A stretch of DNA of 15,431 bases from Flavobacteriales bacterium UBA5422 (GCA_002409405.1 DHNG01000037.1:53046-68476), one strand, 5' to 3'. Shown: positions 7,841 through 14,906, numbered from the stretch's first letter. The notes: a model not told the origin generated them from the sequence alone. Numbers and translations are program-made.

Positions 7841-10800
7841 TTAATCCAATGATACGTTCAGACACAATCCTCTCAATTCATGCAACAATACGTTGAATGA
7901 TTCAGGGATTCCCGGTTCAGGAATGTTGTCTCCTTTAACGATTGCTTCGTACGCTTTCGCACGACCCATCACGTCATCAGATTTCACTGTCAATATTTCC
8001 TGCAGGATGTTTGCAGCACCGAATGCTTCCAATGCCCAAACCTCCATCTCTCCAAAACGCTGACCTCCGAATTGTGCTTTACCTCCAAGAGGTTGCTGCG
8101 TGATCAACGAGTATGGTCCGATTGAACGTGCGTGCATTTTATCATCTACCATGTGTGATAATTTCAACATGTAAATGATTCCTACAGTTGCAGGTTGGTG
8201 GAAACGATCTCCTGTTCCTCCGTCGTACAAGTATGTTTTACCTGATTTCGGGATACCTGCTTTTTCACAGTAATCATCAATTTCTGAAGGATGTGCTCCA
8301 TCAAAGATCGGAGTAGCGAATTTAACGCCCAGTTTTTCTCCTGCCCATCCAAGTACAGTTTCGTAAATCTGTCCAAGGTTCATACGGGAAGGTACCCCTA
8401 ACGGGTTCAATACGATATCAACCGGAGTTCCGTCTTCCAGGAACGGCATGTCTTCCTGACGAACGATGTTGGCAACGATACCTTTGTTACCGTGACGTCC
8501 TGCCATTTTATCACCGACTTTCAGTTTACGTTTTTTCGCAACGTATACTTTTGCCATTTTAATGATACCTGCTGGCAGCTCATCTCCTACGGAAATATGG
8601 AATTTCTTGCGTTTGTATGCTCCAAGAATGTCGTTTGACTTGATGGTAAAGTTGTGTAACACACGACCGATCAATGTATTCAAACGTGCATCTGCTGTCC
8701 AGTTTGTCGGATTGATGATTGTATAATCAATAGCGTACAGGTTCTTTTCTGTGAATTTAGAGCTCTTTTTGATGATCTCTTCACGGAAGTTATTGAATAC
8801 ACCTGCGGATTTTTCTTCACCGATGATTTTCAATAATTTGTCAACCAATTGCTTTTTCAATACTGCGTAATCCTTTTCGTATTCTGAATCCAGGCTTTCC
8901 AATAATGGTTTATCCTGTGCTTTCGCTTTACGATCTTTAACAGCTCTTGAGAACAATTTTTTATCAATTACAACACCTCTCAATGAAGGTCCTGCTTTCA
9001 AGGATGCATCTTTTACGTCACCAGCTTTGTCACCAAAGATCGCACGCAATAGTTTTTCTTCCGGAGAAGGATCTGTTTCTCCTTTCGGAGTAATTTTACC
9101 AATCAGGATATCTCCTTCTTTGATTTCAGCTCCGATACGGATCAATCCGTTTTCATCCAGGTCTTTTGTTGCTTCTTCAGAAACGTTTGGAATATCGGAA
9201 GTCAATTCTTCCATTCCTCGTTTTGTATCGCGTACTTCTAATGTATACTCATCAATGTGGATGGATGTAAAGATATCGTCGCGTACCACTTTTTCAGAAA
9301 TCACGATCGCATCCTCAAAGTTGTATCCTTTCCATGGCATGAAGGCAACTTTCAGGTTCTGACCCAATGCCAGTTCTCCTTGCTGTGTTGCATATCCTTC
9401 ACACAGTACCTGTCCTTTCTCAACTCTGTCACCTGTCTTAACGATTGGTTTCAGGTTGATACATGTACTTTGGTTGGTTTTTTGGAACTTCGTAAGACCG
9501 TAACGTTTTTCTTCTGTTTCAAAGCTTACTAATTTATCGTCTTCTGTCCAATCGTATGTAATTACGATTTCGTTGGCATCAACATACGTTACTACTCCTG
9601 ATCCTTCTGCATTTACCAATACACGTGAATCTCTTGCTACCAGGCGCTCAATTCCTGTTCCAACGATCGGTGAAGAAGGTTTTAACAATGGAACTGCCTG
9701 ACGCTGCATGTTTGATCCCATCAATGCACGGTTGGCATCATCGTGCTCCAGGAATGGAATGGAAGATGCTGCAATGGATGCAATCTGGTTGGCTCCTACG
9801 TCCATCAGGTTCAACTGATCCGGGTTTACCAACGGGAAGTCTCCTTCGTAACGTGCTTTTACGAACTCAGTAAGGAATTGTCCTTTGTCGTCTACTTTCG
9901 CATTTGCCTGAGCAATTGTTTTCTCATCTTCTTCTTCTGCTGTCAGGTAAATCGGCTCGTCTTTCAAGTTAACAAAACCTTTATCTACCGAACGGTATGG
10001 AGTTTCGATGAATCCTAGTTTATTCACTTTCGCAAATACACACAGGGAAGAAATCAAACCGATGTTTGGTCCTTCCGGTGTTTCAATTGTACACAAACGA
10101 CCATAGTGCGTGTAGTGAACGTCACGTACCTCAAATCCGGCACGGTCACGGGAAAGTCCACCAGGTCCTAGTGCAGACAAACGACGCTTGTGAGTTACCT
10201 CTGAAAGCGGGTTGGTCTGATCCATAAACTGAGACAGCTGGTTTGTTCCGAAGAACGAGTTGATCACAGAAGACAATGTCTTCGCATTGATCAAGTCAAT
10301 AGGAGTGAAGACCTCGTTGTCACGAACGTTCATACGCTCACGGATTGTTCTGGCCATACGTGCCAAACCAACTCCGAATTGTGCATACAATTGTTCACCT
10401 ACCGTTCTTACACGGCGGTTAGACAAGTGGTCGATATCATCTACATCTGCTTTTGAGTTGATCAACTCAATCAGGTATTTAATGATCAGGATGATGTCTC
10501 CTTTCGTCAATACGCGGGACTCTTCTGAATCATCAATACCCAGTTTTTTGTTCAATCTGAAACGACCAACTTCTCCTAAATCGTAACGTGTGTCAGAGAA
10601 GAATAATTTTTCGAATACAGATTTTGCCGTTTCGTAATCAGGTGGCTCTGCATTACGCAACTGGCGGTAAATATGTTCAACTGCTTCTTTTTCCGAGTTG
10701 GAAGTATCTTTTTGAAGCGTATTGTAGATGATTGTAAAATCAGCACTGTTGGAATCTTCTTTGTGAAGAATAACCGTTTTAATTCCTGCATCGATGATCA

Positions 10801-11659
10801 GGTCAACGTGATCGTCTTCCAGAACTGTTTCACGATCTAACAATACTTCGTTACGTTCGATTGATACAACCTCTCCTGTATCTTCATCAACGAAATCTTC
10901 GATCCATGATTTCAATACACGTGCAGCCAGTTTTCTTCCGACTAATTTTTTCAATGCTGCTTTTGAAACTTTGATTTCATCTGCCAGCCCGAAAATTTCT
11001 AATATATCTTTATCGCTTTCGTATCCAATCGCACGGAAAAGAGTTGTAACAGGTAACTTTTTCTTACGATCGATATAAGCATACATTACATTATTGATGT
11101 CTGTTGCGAATTCAATCCATGATCCTTTGAAAGGGATAACACGAGCTGAATACAACTTTGCTCCGTTTGCGTGTCGGCTTTGGCCAAAGAACACACCCGG
11201 AGATCTGTGCAACTGAGAAACGATCACACGTTCTGCTCCGTTCACAACAAATGATCCTTTCGGAGTCATGTATGGGATAGTACCCAAATATACGTCCTGC
11301 ACGATTGTTTCAAAATCTTCGTGTTCAGGATCCGTACAGTATAGTTTCAACTTCGCTTTTAGTGGAACACTATACGTCAACCCACGTTCGATACACTCTT
11401 CAATTGTATATCTAGGGGGATCAATAAAGTAGTCGAGGAATTCCAATACAAACTGATTACGTGTATCAGTGATCGGGAAGTTTTCTGCAAATACTTTAAA
11501 TAATCCTTCACTTTCACGGTTTTCCGGAGTTGTTTCCAACTGGAAGAATTCCTGGAAAGATTTTAACTGAATATCCAAAAAGTCAGGATAATCAAATTGA
11601 GCTTTGCCAGATGCAAAGTTCACTCTTGTTGATATGTTATTTGATGTTGCCAATGTCAA
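7841..11659 (-). CDS. rpoB: DNA-directed RNA polymerase subunit beta (non-ATG start)
   Basis: The second large RNA polymerase subunit, 1272 residues from TTG 11659. Active-site motifs are present: GYNFEDA (E782, D783) and GDKMAGRHGNKG (K1051, K1059), then GGKAQFGGQRFGEMEVWALEA near the C-terminus. The rifampicin region QLSQFMDQTNPLSEVTHKRR (D480 equals E. coli D516) has wild-type residues at the common resistance positions, so sensitivity is predicted. T524 replaces the proline usual in CPIETPEGPN (E. coli P560). The start is odd: upstream in frame there is a TAG at 11698-11696 and no ATG before it, and the first internal methionine lies more than 100 residues in. Candidates are TTG 11659, TTG 11653 (giving MATSNNISTRVNFAS, close to family N-termini) and GTG 11623. 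A terminator-like hairpin lies between rplL and this gene. Confidence 0.98.
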   Translation of the reverse strand: MTLATSNNISTRVNFASGKAQFDYPDFLDIQLKSFQEFFQLETTPENRESEGLFKVFAENFPITDTRNQFVLEFLDYFIDPPRYTIEECIERGLTYSVPLKAKLKLYCTDPEHEDFETIVQDVYLGTIPYMTPKGSFVVNGAERVIVSQLHRSPGVFFGQSRHANGAKLYSARVIPFKGSWIEFATDINNVMYAYIDRKKKLPVTTLFRAIGYESDKDILEIFGLADEIKVSKAALKKLVGRKLAARVLKSWIEDFVDEDTGEVVSIERNEVLLDRETVLEDDHVDLIIDAGIKTVILHKEDSNSADFTIIYNTLQKDTSNSEKEAVEHIYRQLRNAEPPDYETAKSVFEKLFFSDTRYDLGEVGRFRLNKKLGIDDSEESRVLTKGDIILIIKYLIELINSKADVDDIDHLSNRRVRTVGEQLYAQFGVGLARMARTIRERMNVRDNEVFTPIDLINAKTLSSVINSFFGTNQLSQFMDQTNPLSEVTHKRRLSALGPGGLSRDRAGFEVRDVHYTHYGRLCTIETPEGPNIGLISSLCVFAKVNKLGFIETPYRSVDKGFVNLKDEPIYLTAEEEDEKTIAQANAKVDDKGQFLTEFVKARYEGDFPLVNPDQLNLMDVGANQIASIAASSIPFLEHDDANRALMGSNMQRQAVPLLKPSSPIVGTGIERLVARDSRVLVNAEGSGVVTYVDANEIVITYDWTEDDKLVSFETEEKRYGLTKFQKTNQSTCINLKPIVKTGDRVEKGQVLCEGYATQQGELALGQNLKVAFMPWKGYNFEDAIVISEKVVRDDIFTSIHIDEYTLEVRDTKRGMEELTSDIPNVSEEATKDLDENGLIRIGAEIKEGDILIGKITPKGETDPSPEEKLLRAIFGDKAGDVKDASLKAGPSLRGVVIDKKLFSRAVKDRKAKAQDKPLLESLDSEYEKDYAVLKKQLVDKLLKIIGEEKSAGVFNNFREEIIKKSSKFTEKNLYAIDYTIINPTNWTADARLNTLIGRVLHNFTIKSNDILGAYKRKKFHISVGDELPAGIIKMAKVYVAKKRKLKVGDKMAGRHGNKGIVANIVRQEDMPFLEDGTPVDIVLNPLGVPSRMNLGQIYETVLGWAGEKLGVKFATPIFDGAHPSEIDDYCEKAGIPKSGKTYLYDGGTGDRFHQPATVGIIYMLKLSHMVDDKMHARSIGPYSLITQQPLGGKAQFGGQRFGEMEVWALEAFGAANILQEILTVKSDDVMGRAKAYEAIVKGDNIPEPGIPESFNVLLHELRGLCLNVSLD

Positions 11660-11685
11660 ACGTTTTTGTATATGAATATGGGCAT
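11656..11685 (-). other. Possible 9-codon leader reading frame overlapping the rpoB start
   Basis: An ATG at 11685 opens a short frame (MPIFIYKNV) whose TGA at 11658-11656 overlaps the rpoB TTG at 11659 as TTGA. That is the layout of translationally coupled genes. It lies just after the rplL-rpoB hairpin and a smaller TGCGT/ACGCA stem. It could be chance in AT-rich sequence, and no ribosome binding site is evident, which is normal in this phylum. If rpoB instead begins at TTG 11653 the frames do not overlap. Confidence 0.25.
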
Positions 11686-11704
11686 TTCTGCGTCTCTACG
11701 CATT

Positions 11705-11748
11705 AAAAACAGGAATAGGCATCCGTCAAATGACGAACGCCTTCCTGT
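11705..11748 (-). terminator. Terminator-like attenuator hairpin between rplL and rpoB
   Basis: In transcript direction, ACAGGAA pairs with TTCCTGT, and inside it GGCGTTCGTC pairs with GACGGATGCC (10 pairs, two of them G-U) around an ATTT loop. A 2-nt bulge sits on the 3' side. The stem runs directly into a short T-run. It lies 15 nt after the rplL stop and about 45 nt before rpoB, in the middle of an otherwise cotranscribed cluster. A partial terminator at this place is known in E. coli, where it lowers rpoBC relative to rplJL. The same role is inferred here. Confidence 0.75.
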
Positions 11749-11763
11749 GTTATAAAGTAATAA

Positions 11764-12138
11764 TTACTTAACTTCAACTTCAGCTCCAGCTTCTTCCAAA
11801 GACTTTTTCAGACCTTCAGCCTCGTCTTTAGAAACCGCTTCTTTCAATGTTGCAGGAGCACCATCTACTAATTCTTTCGCTTCTTTCAAACCTTGACCAG
11901 TCAATTCTTTTACCAATTTAACTACTGCCAATTTGTTTGGACCACCTGCTTTCAAGATTACGTCGAACTCAGTTTTTTCTGCTGCTGCTTCTCCAGCTCC
12001 ACCTCCAACTGCTGCTACAGCTACTGCTGCTGCTGCTGGTTCAATTCCGTACTCATCTTTCAAGATAGTAGCCAATTCGTTAACTTCTTTAACTGTCAAG
12101 TTAACCAACGTTTCTGCGATTTGTTTTAAATCTGCCAT
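11764..12138 (-). CDS. rplL: 50S ribosomal protein L7/L12
   Basis: The 124-residue stalk protein that recruits translation GTPases, normally present as two or three dimers per ribosome bound to L10. The sequence shows the three usual parts: an N-terminal dimerisation and L10-binding helix region (about 1-33), an alanine/glycine-rich hinge (AAAAVAVAAVGGGAGEAAAE) and the C-terminal domain (EFDVILKAGGPNKLAVVKLVKELTGQGLKEAKELVDGAP) with the conserved factor-binding lysines. It starts at ATG 12138, after a 73-nt spacer from rplJ that is longer than most gaps in this cluster and carries a promoter-like box. An attenuator-like hairpin follows its stop codon. Length and sequence are typical. Confidence 0.98.
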   Translation of the reverse strand: MADLKQIAETLVNLTVKEVNELATILKDEYGIEPAAAAVAVAAVGGGAGEAAAEKTEFDVILKAGGPNKLAVVKLVKELTGQGLKEAKELVDGAPATLKEAVSKDEAEGLKKSLEEAGAEVEVK

Positions 12139-12161
12139 TTTATTTAAATTTTAAAAAGGTT

Positions 12162-12169
12162 CAAAAATA
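12162..12169 (-). promoter_or_regulatory. Candidate internal -7 box before rplL
   Basis: The minus strand reads TATTTTTG, a full match to TAnnTTTG, 23 nt before the rplL ATG. A TTG lies 23 nt upstream of it, near but slightly beyond the usual -33 spacing. An internal start here could raise L7/L12 above L10. The spacer is very AT-rich, so a chance match is quite possible. Confidence 0.33.
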
Positions 12170-12181
12170 ATTTTAATTAAC

Positions 12182-12207
12182 TACACCGTCGCCAATGCTA
12201 TGGTGCA
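12182..12207 (-). other. Weak hairpin after rplJ
   Basis: In transcript direction TGCACC pairs with GGTGTA (one G-U pair) around a 14-nt loop, starting 4 nt after the rplJ stop. There is no T-run directly after it. It could be an RNA processing or stability element between rplJ and rplL, or nothing. Confidence 0.25.
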
Positions 12208-12211
12208 AGCT

Positions 12212-12733
12212 TTATGCTCTTTCTTCGAGCGTTTTAAGAATCCCGGCAATCTTGCCTCCTTGCCCTTTAAGAGCGGAAACAACATTTTTAGCAGGACTTT
12301 GAAGTAATCCGATGATATCGCCAATAACTTCTTCTTTGCTTTTGATCGCAACAAGTGCATCTAATTGGTTATCACCAATAAATACAGCTTCTTCGATGTA
12401 CGCACCTTTCAACAAAGGTTTTGCGTTTTTCGCACGGAAGTCTTTGATCAATTTCGCAGGAGCATTTCCTACTTCGGAGAACATGATTGAAGTTGCTCCA
12501 CTAAGAACAGTTGGTAATTCACCGAAGTTTTTCCCTTCTACTTTTTCGAATGCTTTTGCCAGTAACGTGTTTTTTACAACGCGGATACCGATGTTTTGCT
12601 GAAAGCATTTTCTTCTCAACTGGTTTACAACATCAACAGTCAAATCTGCCGTATCTGCCAGGTAGATGATATTGGACTCATTTAACTGAGCTGTCAATTC
12701 ATCTATATACTTTGCTTTTTCTTCTCTATTCAT
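12212..12733 (-). CDS. rplJ: 50S ribosomal protein L10
   Basis: A 173-residue protein that forms the base of the L7/L12 stalk on 23S rRNA. The N-terminal RNA-binding part is typical of the family (MNREEKAKYIDELTAQL, NIIYLADTADLTV, then LRRKCFQQNIGIRVVKNTLLAKA). The C-terminal helix (VVSALKGQGGKIAGILKTLEERA) provides the binding sites for L7/L12 dimers. It starts at ATG 12733, only 12 nt after the rplA stop. In E. coli the L10-L12 complex represses this unit by binding a long leader before rplJ. There is no room for such a leader here, so any feedback must work elsewhere. Confidence 0.98.
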   Translation of the reverse strand: MNREEKAKYIDELTAQLNESNIIYLADTADLTVDVVNQLRRKCFQQNIGIRVVKNTLLAKAFEKVEGKNFGELPTVLSGATSIMFSEVGNAPAKLIKDFRAKNAKPLLKGAYIEEAVFIGDNQLDALVAIKSKEEVIGDIIGLLQSPAKNVVSALKGQGGKIAGILKTLEERA

Positions 12734-12745
12734 AATAAATCAGTT

Positions 12746-13441
12746 TTAAGCAACAACAGACTTTGTATCAACTTGTACACTTGGGCTCATTGTTGCGCTC
12801 AAATAAATACTTTTGATATAAGTCCCTTTTGCAGCAGACGGTTTCAATTTAATAAGCGTTTGGACCAATTCATTTACGTTTTCTTTGATTTTATCTCCGC
12901 TGAAGCTTGCACGTGCAATTCCTGCGTGGATGTTACCAAATTTGTCAACTTTGAAATCGATCTTTCCTGCTTTTACTTCTTCAACAGCTTTAGCTACATC
13001 CATAGTAACCGTTCCTGTTTTCGGGTTTGGCATCAATCCTCTAGGACCTAAAATACGTCCCAAAGCACCTACTTTACCCATTACAGAAGGAACTGTGATA
13101 ATCACATCGATATCTGTCCAACCTCCTTTGATTTTTTCGATATAATCATCCAAACCAACGTGGTCAGCTCCGGCTGCTTTAGCTTCCGCTTCTTTATCCG
13201 GAGTACACAATACCAATACTCTTACATCTTTACCAGTTCCGTGAGGTAAAGCAACTGTTCCACGAACCATTTGATTCGCTTTACGTGGATCTACACCCAA
13301 ACGAACGGATACATCAATAGACGCATCAAATTTAGTAGTTGAAATTTCCTTTACCAAATCACTAGCGTCAGCCAAGTTGTAAGACTTGGAGAAATCGTAT
13401 TTCGCCAAAATCTCTTTTCTTTTCTTAGATACTCTTGCCAT
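12746..13441 (-). CDS. rplA: 50S ribosomal protein L1
   Basis: A 231-residue protein of the mobile L1 stalk, which helps move deacylated tRNA from the E site. The family signature is clear: LGRILGPRGLMPNPKTGTVT in the middle, the N-terminal SVRLGVDPRKANQMVRGTVALPHGTGK segment, and the C-terminal GTYIKSIYLSATMSPSVQVD. It starts at ATG 13441, 6 nt after the rplK stop, so the two genes are cotranscribed and probably coupled in translation. In E. coli L1 represses translation of the rplK-rplA message. A foldable leader before rplK may serve that role here. Confidence 0.99.
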   Translation of the reverse strand: MARVSKKRKEILAKYDFSKSYNLADASDLVKEISTTKFDASIDVSVRLGVDPRKANQMVRGTVALPHGTGKDVRVLVLCTPDKEAEAKAAGADHVGLDDYIEKIKGGWTDIDVIITVPSVMGKVGALGRILGPRGLMPNPKTGTVTMDVAKAVEEVKAGKIDFKVDKFGNIHAGIARASFSGDKIKENVNELVQTLIKLKPSAAKGTYIKSIYLSATMSPSVQVDTKSVVA

Positions 13442-13447
13442 AACTTA

Positions 13448-13897
13448 CTAGTTTTTAGATTTAGGTTCTTCACCACCTTTTACTGTAACTCCCATGCTTC
13501 GTGCAGTACCTGCAACCATAGACATTGCTGAGTCAACTGTAAAACAATTCAAATCCGGTAGTTTGTCTTCTGCAATCGTGCGAATTTGGTCCCAAGAAAT
13601 TGAACCGATTTTAGAGCGGTTAGGCTCTCCTGATCCTTTCTTGAATTTACCAATTTCCATGATTTGAAAAGCTGCCGGCGCTGTTTTCAATACAAAATCA
13701 AATGACTTATCACTGTATACAGTGATAGCCACAGGAACCACTTTTCCTGCTTTATCTTGTGTTCTGGCATTGAACTGCTTACAGAACTCCATGATGTTAA
13801 CTCCTTTAGAACCTAATGCAGGTCCTACCGGAGGAGCAGGATTGGCAGCACCACCTTTGATTTGCAATTTAATCAAGCCTGATACTTCTTTTGCCAT
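13448..13897 (-). CDS. rplK: 50S ribosomal protein L11
   Basis: A 149-residue protein of the GTPase-associated centre that binds 23S rRNA near the factor site. The N-terminal domain has the conserved proline-rich segment PAPPVGPALGSKGVNIMEFC, where thiostrepton contacts and resistance mutations occur in other bacteria; its prolines are intact. The C-terminal RNA-binding domain has the GSISWDQIRTIAEDKLPDLN and MVAGTARSMGVTV motifs. It starts at ATG 13897, preceded by an A/T-rich stretch and an 82-nt spacer from nusG with possible secondary structure. It is 6 nt from rplA. Confidence 0.99.
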   Translation of the reverse strand: MAKEVSGLIKLQIKGGAANPAPPVGPALGSKGVNIMEFCKQFNARTQDKAGKVVPVAITVYSDKSFDFVLKTAPAAFQIMEIGKFKKGSGEPNRSKIGSISWDQIRTIAEDKLPDLNCFTVDSAMSMVAGTARSMGVTVKGGEEPKSKN

Positions 13898-13922
13898 TTG
13901 TATTTAAATTATGTAGTCAAAC

Positions 13923-13958
13923 ATGAGCATAAGACGGGAAGCTTTAGTCGTCACTCAC
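13923..13958 (-). promoter_or_regulatory. Structured rplK leader, possible L1 autoregulatory site
   Basis: In transcript direction GTGAG pairs with CTCAT (one G-U pair), then an asymmetric internal loop (T against TTATG), then GACG pairs with CGTC around a 12-nt loop. Two short helices joined by an asymmetric loop are the general shape of known L1 binding sites on mRNA and 23S rRNA, and the place, 25 nt before rplK, is where L1 acts in E. coli. The pairing is short and the match in shape is my inference. Confidence 0.33.
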
Positions 13959-13979
13959 TCCTACGGGTTAAAAAAACGA

Positions 13980-14531
13980 TTAAATTTCTTTTTCTACTTG
14001 CATGTAGCTTAGTTCCAGTAAATTCTTTCTTCCAAAGATTTTCACCATCACTTTTAATTTTTTCTTTTCTTCGTTGATTTCTTCAATTGTACCGGAGAAG
14101 TTATTGAATGGTCCATCGATTACTTTCACGGATTCACCGACAACATAAGGAATTTTCATTTCTTCTTCTGTCTCAGAAAGTTCATCTACTTTTCCTAAGA
14201 TTCGGTTTACTTCTGCCAGACGCATCGGAACCGGATCACCTCCTTTTTCTGTTCCAAGGAAACCGATGACATTCGGGATACTTTTGATAACGTGAGAAAC
14301 TTCACCAACTAACGCTGCTTCAATCAACACATATCCGGGAAGGTAAGCTCTTTCTTTGCTTACTTTTTTCCCGTTTCTCATTTGAAATACTTTTTCAGTA
14401 GGGATCAATACCTGATCCACATAATCTCCCAGCTTTAAACGGGAAATTTCAAGGTCAAGATATTCCTTTACCTTTTTTTCTTTCCCACTTACAGCTCTTA
14501 CAACGTACCAACGTTTTTTAATTTCTCCCAT
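13980..14531 (-). CDS. nusG: Transcription termination/antitermination factor NusG
   Basis: A 183-residue elongation factor that bridges the RNA polymerase clamp and links it to Rho or to the ribosome. The NGN domain covers about residues 7-115 (KRWYVVRAVSGKEKKVKEYL, then the AYLPGYVLIEA segment that contacts polymerase). The C-terminal KOW domain covers about 125-183 (GESVKVIDGPFNNFSGTIEEIN, then VKIFGRKNLLELSYMQV). I chose ATG 14531; a TTG two codons upstream (14537) is also in frame but less likely. The start is 13 nt after the secE stop, so the pair is probably coupled. Length is normal and I see no extra domain. Confidence 0.98.
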   Translation of the reverse strand: MGEIKKRWYVVRAVSGKEKKVKEYLDLEISRLKLGDYVDQVLIPTEKVFQMRNGKKVSKERAYLPGYVLIEAALVGEVSHVIKSIPNVIGFLGTEKGGDPVPMRLAEVNRILGKVDELSETEEEMKIPYVVGESVKVIDGPFNNFSGTIEEINEEKKKLKVMVKIFGRKNLLELSYMQVEKEI

Positions 14532-14544
14532 TTCCAAGAACTAT

Positions 14545-14769
14545 TTAAAATCCACTGTAAATGAAGCCAAGAAGGCCTTTCCAGAATCCATTTGCATCAA
14601 CAGGTACGATTCCAACTAAATAATCGATCAAGAAAATGATCAACGATATAATGATGGAAGCAATGACCACAATGATTGTGTTACTTTGCAACTCTTTCCA
14701 AGTTGGCCACGACACATTGTGAACCATCTCCGTAACTGTTTCGTTGATATAGTTTTTTACTTTTGACAC
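14545..14769 (-). CDS. secE: Preprotein translocase subunit SecE (GTG start)
   Basis: The small essential subunit of the SecYEG channel in the inner membrane, 74 residues from GTG 14769. An amphipathic N-terminal helix (KVKNYINETVTEMVHNV) leads to the conserved VSWPTWKE motif at 19-26, then a single membrane segment at about 31-55, the one-helix form found in most non-enterobacterial species. The frame remains open upstream to an ATG at 14835, but that stretch is tRNA-Trp sequence and cannot be part of the protein. GTG is the first start codon after the tRNA and gives the family's usual N-terminus. It lies 19 nt after the mature tRNA end. Confidence 0.95.
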   Translation of the reverse strand: MSKVKNYINETVTEMVHNVSWPTWKELQSNTIIVVIASIIISLIIFLIDYLVGIVPVDANGFWKGLLGFIYSGF

Positions 14770-14788
14770 TTTTTTCTTTTTAAAGTTG

Positions 14789-14861
14789 CACGGGCGGTAG
14801 GATTCGAACCCACGACCAATGGTTTTGGAGACCACTACTCTACCAGCTGAGCTACGCCCGT
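14789..14861 (-). tRNA. trnW: tRNA-Trp (anticodon CCA)
   Basis: A 73-nt cloverleaf. The acceptor stem ACGGGCG pairs with CGCCCGT, followed by discriminator G73, the identity base for bacterial tRNA-Trp. The anticodon loop CTCCAAA sits in a 5-bp stem with anticodon CCA, and the T arm has the TTCGAAT loop. The 3' CCA is not encoded (CAA follows the discriminator), so it must be added enzymatically. It sits between tuf and secE on the same strand, a conserved position in Bacteroidota, and is presumably cut from the shared transcript. Confidence 0.98.
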
Positions 14862-14869
14862 GTATAAGT

Positions 14870-14893
14870 AAGAGGAAGCCGAAACTTCCTCTT
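14870..14893 (-). other. Hairpin between tuf and tRNA-Trp
   Basis: A perfect 9-bp stem (AAGAGGAAG with CTTCCTCTT) with a 6-nt loop lies 13 nt after the tuf stop and 8 nt before the tRNA 5' end. It is followed by ACTTATAC rather than a T-run. It is therefore more likely an RNA processing or 3'-end-protecting stem, or a leaky terminator, than a full stop. Confidence 0.6.
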
Positions 14894-14906
14894 TATATTT
14901 CACTGA

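Noticed and set aside
9027..10586. Plus-strand reading frames of 82-111 codons opposite rpoB
   Set aside because: Same reasoning: antisense shadows of conserved rpoB codons with low-complexity, unrecognisable products.
11691..11704. Small TGCGT-AGAG-ACGCA hairpin before rpoB as a repeat element
   Set aside because: Only five base pairs and no second copy seen in the window. It may add to the leader structure but does not stand alone as a feature.
11893..12154. Cysteine/phenylalanine-rich plus-strand frames opposite rplL
   Set aside because: Their composition is the reverse complement of the alanine-rich L7/L12 hinge, so they are not genes.
13970..13980. T-run right after the nusG stop (minus strand) as a terminator
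   Set aside because: No G/C-containing stem precedes the T-run, so a Rho-independent terminator is not supported.
14532..14537. TTG start for nusG two codons upstream
   Set aside because: An ATG at 14531 gives a normal NusG N-terminus, and nothing favours the TTG.
14770..14835. N-terminal extension of secE to an ATG at 14835
   Set aside because: The extension is translated tRNA-Trp sequence. The SecE family N-terminus begins at GTG 14769.
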